Shown here piece after piece: positions 25,924 through 32,157 of a DNA stretch of 32,157 nt. Source of the stretch: Bacillota bacterium (GTDB taxonomy: Bacteria; Bacillota; Limnochordia; JAAZLZ01); assembly GCA_012521755.1 (NCBI GenBank), contig JAAYLV010000071.1:1-32157 (forward strand), read 5' to 3'. Positions within the stretch are counted from its first letter, which is position 1. Every line of letters starts with the position of its first letter. The position numbers and the translations under genes were made by a program. The notes beneath the pieces are model-generated. The model was not told where the DNA came from. It was given only the letters and a program-made list of their open reading frames with translations, and made no database searches.

Positions 25924-26880
25924 CTACAGGCTGCCTAGGGCCAAGGCCGTCACCTTGGGGACAACTTGGTCAAGGCTGCCGGCTAAGGTGCAGCCGGCCG
26001 CGCGAGGATGTCCTCCTCCCCCCAGCTGGGCGGCCAGGTCGGCCACATTGACCATCTCCCGGGACCGCAAACTGACTTTGACCTCACCGTCCAAGGTGCT
26101 TTGGAACAAAATGGCTATCTCCACTCCCTTGATCATGCGCAAATAGTGGACGAATCCATCGAGGTCCGATGGATGGAGGGAATAGCTCTCGATGAGCTCG
26201 CCTGGCAACACGGACCAAGCCACCCGTCCCGAGGGGTCCAAGGAAATCGACGATAGCACATGTCCAAGCAGAAGCAAGTAAGGAAAGGGCCTTTCTTCAT
26301 ACAAGGCCTGGGCGATGCCCGCGGGACTGGCCCCTAGCTCCACCAGTCGGGAGGCGATGGCTAGAGTATCGGCCGACGTGTTGCTGAAGCGAAATCCCCC
26401 CGTATCGGACATCAACGCCGTGTAAAGACATGTGGCACAAGCCTCATCAGGCTCAAGGTCCAGCTGGTCGATTATCCTAAAGACGAGCTCCCCTGCGGCC
26501 GCAGCGGAGGGGACGACCCAACGAATGCCCGGTCCGTCGATGTTGCTTTGATGATGGTCAATATTCACGATGGTCTTGTCCTTAATGAGATCGTAGACGG
26601 GGCCGGTTCGTTCTGGTTCACAGTCGACGATCACGGCCCGGTCAAAGGGTTCTCGCCACTGGTCATACCTCACTAACCTGTCCGCGCCGGGCAGAAAAGC
26701 CAGACAGCTTGGCAGTTCATCGGGAACGACGCAAAAGGCTTCCTTCCCCATTTTAGTAAGGAGCCACGCGACGGCCAACATGGACCCCAGGCAGTCGCCG
26801 TCGATATGGGTATGACCCGTGATGAGCCACCGCTCCCCATCCTGGAGGGCAGTAATCACCCGTTCCAGCTCCGGGCTCAC
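25924..26880 (-). CDS. nrnA: DHH-family bifunctional oligoribonuclease/pAp phosphatase (NrnA)
   Basis: [54 protein letters not shown]. Confidence 0.92.
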   Translation of the reverse strand: MSPELERVITALQDGERWLITGHTHIDGDCLGSMLAVAWLLTKMGKEAFCVVPDELPSCLAFLPGADRLVRYDQWREPFDRAVIVDCEPERTGPVYDLIKDKTIVNIDHHQSNIDGPGIRWVVPSAAAAGELVFRIIDQLDLEPDEACATCLYTALMSDTGGFRFSNTSADTLAIASRLVELGASPAGIAQALYEERPFPYLLLLGHVLSSISLDPSGRVAWSVLPGELIESYSLHPSDLDGFVHYLRMIKGVEIAILFQSTLDGEVKVSLRSREMVNVADLAAQLGGGGHPRAAGCTLAGSLDQVVPKVTALALGSL

Positions 26881-27263
26881 TGGGGCTCACCCTCCTGGGA
26901 TGGAGCAACTTCCTTCAGGATGCGAAAGATGCGTTCACTCCGCTCCATGGAATCATCGAAATGGAAGCTGATCTCTGGTGTGTGGCGCAAGCGGATTCGT
27001 TTTCCGATCTCTGTTCGGATGAAGCCTTTAGCCCGCTCTAGGGCTTCCATAGACTCCTTCTTGCTTTCTTCGGAGCCGTAAACGCTCACATAGACATTAA
27101 CGTAACGAAGGTCCTTTGATACCTCTACATCAGTCAGGGTGACGAAGCCTATGCCAGGGTCCTTTATTTCCCGCTGGAGAATATCGCTGATTTCTTTTTT
27201 CATGGCTTCCTTGACCCTAGCTGCCCGCTTTGTACCCATAGGCAAAAGCCTCCTTGCGATCAT
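26877..27263 (-). CDS. rbfA: 30S ribosome-binding factor RbfA
   Basis: [75 protein letters not shown]. Confidence 0.95.
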   Translation of the reverse strand: MIARRLLPMGTKRAARVKEAMKKEISDILQREIKDPGIGFVTLTDVEVSKDLRYVNVYVSVYGSEESKKESMEALERAKGFIRTEIGKRIRLRHTPEISFHFDDSMERSERIFRILKEVAPSQEGEPQ

Positions 27264-27550
27264 AAGAAATCGATGGTGCAGTTGGTAATCTCCGTGGCGG
27301 CATTATTGGCGACTGAACGGACTACGGTCTGCAAGACTTCGTCGACGTAGTGCTTCTCATTGCCTACGCAAGCAACCCCGATGCTGGTCCGCTGCCACAG
27401 GTCGTGATGGTCCACTTCAGCGACGGATACGTTGTAGCGGGCTTTCAGCTGATCGATAATGCTTCTGACCGTCCGACGCTTGCACTTGAGGGAATTGCTT
27501 TCCATCAGCCAAAGATCGATGCGACACACCCCGATTACCATACTCATCAC
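27260..27550 (-). CDS. ylxP: DUF503 domain protein (YlxP-like)
   Basis: [58 protein letters not shown]; position between infB and rbfA. Confidence 0.92.
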   Translation of the reverse strand: MMSMVIGVCRIDLWLMESNSLKCKRRTVRSIIDQLKARYNVSVAEVDHHDLWQRTSIGVACVGNEKHYVDEVLQTVVRSVANNAATEITNCTIDFL

Positions 27551-27559
27551 CTATTCGGG

Positions 27560-29608
27560 CTAGCTCCGCTTGACTTCTTCAATGCGGAAGGCCTCCAAGA
27601 TGTCTCCTTCCTTGAGGTCCTGGAACTTCTCTACACCGATGCCGCATTCGTAGCCGCTGGCCACTTCCCGCACATCGTCTTTGAATCGCTTCAGTGATGA
27701 TATGTTGCCCTCGTAGATAACGACATTATCACGAATGACCCGGATCTGGGCCGAGCGCAGGATCTTGCCTTCGGTGACGTAACAGCCGGCCACAACGCCC
27801 ACATTCGGCACCTTAAACAAAGCTCGCACCTCGGCTTGACCCAACACCACTTCCTGATACTCCGGCTCCAGCATTCCTTCCATGGCCGCCTTGATGTCGT
27901 CGATGGCCTCGTAAATCACTCGGTACAGCAGGATCTCAATCCCCAGGGACTCGGCAAGCTTCCGGGCTGTTGGATCAGGTCGCACATTAAAACCGATGAT
28001 AATAGCCTCTGAAGCATAGGCAAGGTTCACATCGCTCTTGGATACTCCGCCCACGGCCCCATGGATGACGTTGATCCTCACCTCGGGCGTGCTTAGCTTC
28101 TCCAAAGACTGGCGCAATGCTTCAACTGATCCTTGCACATCTCCCTTGACGACTAGGTTCAGCTGTTTGACTTCCCCCGCTTTGATCCGCAGGTTGAGGT
28201 CGTCAAGGGTCAGACGGCTTGCTCTCGTCCAGCCTTCCTGCCGGGTTGTTTCTGCATACTGTTCCGCAATGGTCCTGGCCTCGCGCTCATCCTCAACGGC
28301 AAGCAGGATTTCGCCAGCCGTGGGAACATCGTTGAAACCCAATACTTCAACGGGGGTGCTTGGGCCGGCTTCATCAACCCGTTCTCCCTTTGCATCGAAC
28401 ATTGCCCGCACCCTGCCATGAACAGGTCCAGCAACAATGGGATCCCCTATTCTCAGGACGCCTTGTTGAACTAGGACGGTGGCCACGGGTCCGCGTCCTC
28501 GGTCCAATTGGGCTTCCACGATGGTCCCCTTGGCCAAGCGATGGGGGTTTGCCTTCAGGTCCTGCATCTCGGCGACCAGCAGGATCATCTCCAGCAAATC
28601 ATCCAGCCCTTCCTTGCGCAAGGCGGAAATCGGCACGCAAATGGTGTCGCCGCCCCACTCCTCCGGGATGAGACCACGTTCGGCCAGCTGCTGTTTGACC
28701 CGATCGATGTTGGCCTGGGGTCGGTCGATTTTGTTAATAGCCACCAAAATCGGCACATTGGCCGCGCGAGCGTGGTTTATAGCTTCAACGGTCTGGGGCA
28801 TCACGCCGTCGTCGGCAGCCACCACCAAGACGGCCAAGTCCGTTACTTGCGCGCCCCGAGAGCGCATCGCGGTGAATGCTTCGTGGCCAGGGGTGTCGAG
28901 GAAGGTAATCTTCTTGCCCTTGACCTCAACTTGGTAAGCGCCAATATGTTGGGTGATACCTCCCGCCTCACTGGCAGCCACTTTGGTTTCCCGAATGGCA
29001 TCGAGGAGGGTCGTCTTGCCGTGGTCCACGTGACCCATGATGGTGACCACAGGGGCCCTCTCTTCCAATAGTCCTTCGTCAGCTTCCTCCACGTCGATAC
29101 CCATGGTTGCCGGCTCGTATGCCTTAACGGTAAAGCCAAGCTTCTCCGCAACCATCCGGGCGGCTTGTTGGTCCACATTCTGATTAATGCCCGCCATAAT
29201 GCCTTGGGCCATCAGCTGCTTGATGAGTTCCGTGGCCGGTATCTGGCAAAGCTCAGCTAATTCGCGAACGGTGATGGTCTCTGGAATCTCAATAATCTTT
29301 TTATCCCCCTTCCCCTTGCCAGGGGATGGCGTCTTGTCCCGCCGGGATGTACTCTTCTTGGCCTTGGCTTTGCTTGCTGGCGGTGGCTTTGGCGGCGATT
29401 CCTTAGGAGTTGGCTTCACCTTAGGGACCAACTTTTCATCCTCATCTTCATCCTCGGCGAAATGGTCCTTTACCAAAAGGGCAATATCTTCATCAATGGT
29501 GCTCATGTGATTCTTCACATCGGCACCTAGATCAATCAAAAAGCTAACCATGGCTTTGCTGGAGATGTTAAGCTCCTTAGCCAATTCATAAACTCGCACT
29601 TTGGCCAT
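27560..29608 (-). CDS. infB: Translation initiation factor IF-2
   Basis: [52 protein letters not shown]. Start adjusted to [14 protein letters not shown] (29608, GAGGTGA RBS). Confidence 0.98.
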   Translation of the reverse strand: MAKVRVYELAKELNISSKAMVSFLIDLGADVKNHMSTIDEDIALLVKDHFAEDEDEDEKLVPKVKPTPKESPPKPPPASKAKAKKSTSRRDKTPSPGKGKGDKKIIEIPETITVRELAELCQIPATELIKQLMAQGIMAGINQNVDQQAARMVAEKLGFTVKAYEPATMGIDVEEADEGLLEERAPVVTIMGHVDHGKTTLLDAIRETKVAASEAGGITQHIGAYQVEVKGKKITFLDTPGHEAFTAMRSRGAQVTDLAVLVVAADDGVMPQTVEAINHARAANVPILVAINKIDRPQANIDRVKQQLAERGLIPEEWGGDTICVPISALRKEGLDDLLEMILLVAEMQDLKANPHRLAKGTIVEAQLDRGRGPVATVLVQQGVLRIGDPIVAGPVHGRVRAMFDAKGERVDEAGPSTPVEVLGFNDVPTAGEILLAVEDEREARTIAEQYAETTRQEGWTRASRLTLDDLNLRIKAGEVKQLNLVVKGDVQGSVEALRQSLEKLSTPEVRINVIHGAVGGVSKSDVNLAYASEAIIIGFNVRPDPTARKLAESLGIEILLYRVIYEAIDDIKAAMEGMLEPEYQEVVLGQAEVRALFKVPNVGVVAGCYVTEGKILRSAQIRVIRDNVVIYEGNISSLKRFKDDVREVASGYECGIGVEKFQDLKEGDILEAFRIEEVKRS

Positions 29609-29619
29609 ACACATCACCT

Positions 29620-29940
29620 CTACAAAGTCTTGGCCCGTTCCTCGTGTTGTACACCCTGTTCAATTAGCCGGGCAAATTCGTGCCGCGTCAGGCCCACCAC
29701 TGCGCGCATGCCTTTACCGATGCATTTGCCCAATTCGTCCTTACTTGCCGGTATGACGAGAAGGGGCACTTGAAATCGTCGGGCCAGATTCCGAAAACGT
29801 TTCGTCGTATTGCTGCTCGCATCCGATGCCAACAGAAGGAGTCGAACCCGGCTCTTGCGCAAGGCCGCTTCCACCGCGCCTTCGCCTGCCACGACGGCAC
29901 CGGCTGCCTGGGCTAAACCCAGCATGTTCAAGTAGCTCAC
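29620..29940 (-). CDS. ylxQ: L7Ae/L30e family ribosome-associated protein (YlxQ-like)
   Basis: [46 protein letters not shown]. Probable GTG start at 29940 overlapping the ylxR stop (GTGA). Confidence 0.85.
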   Translation of the reverse strand: MSYLNMLGLAQAAGAVVAGEGAVEAALRKSRVRLLLLASDASSNTTKRFRNLARRFQVPLLVIPASKDELGKCIGKGMRAVVGLTRHEFARLIEQGVQHEERAKTL

Positions 29941-30209
29941 CCTTCTCCCCTCAGCCGGCTTTGTAGTTCTTCCCACACCTCGTCGGGAATGTCCTTTTCT
30001 AGCGATCGCTGCAAAGCCTTTGACTTAACGGCTGCGTCCAGGCAGTCCACCACCGGACAGATATAAGCGCCGCGTCCGGATGCCTTGCCTGTTTCATCCA
30101 GGTCGATCTCTCCAGTGGGCCTGCGAACGATACGGATCATGTCTCGCTTGGGGCGCACCGTTCGGCAACCCACACAGGTCCGCATCGGGATCCGTTTCTG
30201 TCTGGGCAT
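29937..30209 (-). CDS. ylxR: YlxR/RnpM-family RNA-binding protein
   Basis: MPRQKRIPMRTCVGCRTVRPKRDMIRIVRRPTGEIDLDETGKASGRGAYIC. Start M11 of the supplied ORF, after the nusA stop. Confidence 0.93.
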   Translation of the reverse strand: MPRQKRIPMRTCVGCRTVRPKRDMIRIVRRPTGEIDLDETGKASGRGAYICPVVDCLDAAVKSKALQRSLEKDIPDEVWEELQSRLRGEG

Positions 30210-30222
30210 GGCAACACCCCGC

Positions 30223-31530
30223 CTACTCGTCAAAGTCAAAATCGATCAGTGTCAGCTCCGAAAGGTCCCGGAGCACCCGGCGCTTTTCCTTGCGTCCTTC
30301 TTTCCGTGGGCTGTGAGCATGTCGGGACTCCCGCTCTTCCCATTCCTCATCCTTTTTCTTGTGGCTGTCCGCCGGCTCCGGCGGGGGGATTTCCTCCTCG
30401 TGCCCGAGGATCGGCTCCTCCTCCACAACAGGCTCTTCCTCTTCCTTGGCTGTCTTAGAGGACCTATCTTGCCAATCTTCACCGGAAAGGACTAGCGCGG
30501 CCATTTGCGTTTCGCTCTTGATGTCGATCTTCCAACCGGTGAGTCTAGCCGCCAGCCGCGCGTTTTGACCTTCTTTGCCGATGGCCAGGGAGAGCTGATC
30601 ATCAGGCACGACGACGCGCGCGATCTTTTCGTCCTCGTCCAAGAAGACCCGGACCACTTTCGCCGGACTAAGGGCATTGGCCACGTACTTCTTTGGATCG
30701 GGATCCCAGGGAATGATATCGATCTTTTCCCCCCGCAGCTCTCGCACTACGCTTTGGACCCGCATGCCCCGGGGTCCGACGCAAGCTCCTACCGGATCGA
30801 TGTTTTCCTCCTTACAGTATACACTTATCTTGGCCCGGTTGCCGGGTTCTCTGCTGATTCCCTTGATCTCCACCGTTCCGTCATGGATCTCGGGAACCTC
30901 CAGCTCGAAGAGGCGTTTCAGCAAAGTCGGATGGGTTCGGGAAACGAGGACCTGGGGTCCTTTCGTTGTCTTGCGCACTTCAGTGATGTATACCTTAAGC
31001 CGCACGCCGTGGGCATAGGACTCGTTGGGAATCTGCTCAGAAGGCAAGAGCAATGCTTCTACTTTGCCCAGATCCACCAAGACGTTTCTGTTTTCCCTCC
31101 GTTGGACGATGCCGGTGACAACGTCTCCTTCTCTGTTGCTATATTCCTCATAGATCAAGGCCCGCTCAGCTTCCCGGATCCTTTGGATGACCACCTGCTT
31201 GGCTGTCTGCGCAGCGATCCGTCCGAAATCCGCAGGTGTGACTTCGACCTCGATGATATCTCCCACTTGGTACTTGGGATCGATGGTCTTGGCTTCTTCT
31301 AGGGCCATTTCTGTCGAATCATCAGTGACGTCTTCGACGACTGTCTTCCGGGAGAAGACAGCGATCTCTCCGGTACTGCCATCGATGTGCACCCTTACAT
31401 TTTGCGCGGAGCCATAATTGCGCTTGTAGGCGGACACAATCGCTGCTTCGATAGCTTCCAGCAGGATCTCCCGGGCTATTCCCCGATCCCTTTCCAATTC
31501 TTTCAGAGCTCCGATTAGCTCAAGGTTCAC
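30223..31530 (-). CDS. nusA: Transcription termination/antitermination protein NusA with charged C-terminal extension
   Basis: NusA N domain, S1 (EGDVVTGIVQRRENRNVLVDLGKVEALLPSEQIP-like), KH (GACVGPRGMRVQSVVRELRGEKIDIIPWDPDPKKYVANALSPAKV). Confidence 0.98.
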   Translation of the reverse strand: MNLELIGALKELERDRGIAREILLEAIEAAIVSAYKRNYGSAQNVRVHIDGSTGEIAVFSRKTVVEDVTDDSTEMALEEAKTIDPKYQVGDIIEVEVTPADFGRIAAQTAKQVVIQRIREAERALIYEEYSNREGDVVTGIVQRRENRNVLVDLGKVEALLLPSEQIPNESYAHGVRLKVYITEVRKTTKGPQVLVSRTHPTLLKRLFELEVPEIHDGTVEIKGISREPGNRAKISVYCKEENIDPVGACVGPRGMRVQSVVRELRGEKIDIIPWDPDPKKYVANALSPAKVVRVFLDEDEKIARVVVPDDQLSLAIGKEGQNARLAARLTGWKIDIKSETQMAALVLSGEDWQDRSSKTAKEEEEPVVEEEPILGHEEEIPPPEPADSHKKKDEEWEERESRHAHSPRKEGRKEKRRVLRDLSELTLIDFDFDE

Positions 31531-31565
31531 GCTGACCTTTCCCTTCCCTGTGTTGTTGCTAGCGT

Positions 31566-32027
31566 CTAAAACTCAGGGGACAAAGCGGCCTTGGCAACTT
31601 TGTCCCGGGGTATGCGCACTAATCGATCGTCAACTGTCAGCTCAATAACGCCGTCCCTGTATCCTACCAACTGTCCACGCCATTTCTTCCGTCCGTCGAT
31701 CGGAGCATAGGTCTTAACTTCAATCAGTTCTCCGTTGAAACGTTGAAAATCGCCGTCTTTCTTCAACGGCCTGTTTAGTCCAGGAGAGGATACCTCCAGC
31801 AGATAACTGCCGGGAATCGGGTCTTCTTCGTCGAGTTTCGCGCTCAGGACCTGGTTAAACAAGGTGCAATCCTCCAGGGTGACGCCTCCTGGTTTGTCTA
31901 TGTACACCCTTAGGTACCGCTGGGGACCTTCTTTGACGTACTCCACATCGACAAGCTCCAGCTGCATCTGGACAGCCAAGGAATCGGCTAGTTCCGTCGT
32001 GATGGCTTCAACCGAACGGCCCTGCAA
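31566..32027 (-). CDS. rimP: Ribosome maturation factor RimP
   Basis: LADSLAVQMQLELVDVEYVKEGPQRYLRVYIDKPGGVTLEDCTLFNQVLSAKLDEEDPIPGSYLLEVSSPGLNRPLKK. Start uncertain; in-frame TTG near 32027 preferred over 32096, which lies in a leader hairpin. Confidence 0.88.
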   Translation of the reverse strand: MQGRSVEAITTELADSLAVQMQLELVDVEYVKEGPQRYLRVYIDKPGGVTLEDCTLFNQVLSAKLDEEDPIPGSYLLEVSSPGLNRPLKKDGDFQRFNGELIEVKTYAPIDGRKKWRGQLVGYRDGVIELTVDDRLVRIPRDKVAKAALSPEF

Positions 32028-32049
32028 CCTCCTCCCCCCTTTCCAACAG

Positions 32050-32077
32050 TACAAAAGAGTGGGCGGCACCCACTCTT
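32050..32077 (-). terminator. Attenuator/terminator-like hairpin in the rimP-nusA operon leader
   Basis: Minus strand AAGAGTGGG-TGCCG-CCCACTCTT-TTGT: perfect 9-bp stem plus short U-tract, just downstream of a strong promoter. Confidence 0.65.
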
Positions 32078-32110
32078 CGGTCGACAACTCATCCAAGCTT
32101 CTTTACGTGC

Positions 32111-32139
32111 ATTATATCATGGGAAAGTTGATTTGGCAA
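32111..32139 (-). promoter_or_regulatory. Sigma-A promoter of the rimP-nusA-infB operon
   Basis: Minus strand TTGCCA-N17-TATAAT, near-consensus. Confidence 0.85.
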
Positions 32140-32157
32140 GGGAAATGCGCATTTTGG

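Noticed and set aside
30505-31302. 265-aa plus-strand ORF opposite nusA
   Set aside because: Antisense shadow of conserved nusA; no recognisable domain.
1-32157. CRISPR arrays, IS elements, prophage or rRNA/tRNA genes
   Set aside because: No regularly spaced repeats, transposase/integrase (other than XerD) or structural RNA gene signature found on reading both strands.

Overview
The window reads as a moderately GC-rich, spore-forming Firmicute/Clostridia-like chromosome segment. Almost all long genes are on the minus strand. Three blocks are recognisable. (1) ~1-11.4 kb, accessory/envelope: Mn-catalase/CotJC-like protein, DUF421+DUF4363 pair, a dCache-type chemoreceptor preceded by a c-di-GMP-I (GEMM) riboswitch, a LysM protein, and a tight five-gene minus-strand operon exbB-exbD-tonB-(secreted cohesin-like protein)-(SLH/coiled-coil/C-terminal TM protein). 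An alpha/beta SASP gene is divergent to this operon. (2) ~11.5-21.1 kb, sporulation/conserved: PHP phosphoesterase, sigF-spoIIAB-spoIIAA-dacF, pyrimidine-nucleoside phosphorylase, xerD, spoIIM, histidine phosphatase, EndoQ-like PHP nuclease, DUF3866. (3) ~21.4-32.1 kb, information processing: pnp, rpsO, ribF, truB, nrnA, rbfA, DUF503, infB, ylxQ, ylxR, nusA, rimP. The most notable candidate is the TonB/ExbBD + cohesin-like + Omp-alpha-like operon, which suggests an energy-coupled, envelope-spanning apparatus in a diderm spore former and has no TonB-dependent receptor in view. Also notable are a GEMM riboswitch with a readable, predicted OFF-type terminator/antiterminator platform, a near-consensus sigma-H promoter that corrects the spoIIAA start, a sigma-E-like promoter at spoIIM, and attenuator-like hairpins at rimP and rpsO-pnp. 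All calls come from reading the sequence and supplied translations; no searches were run.
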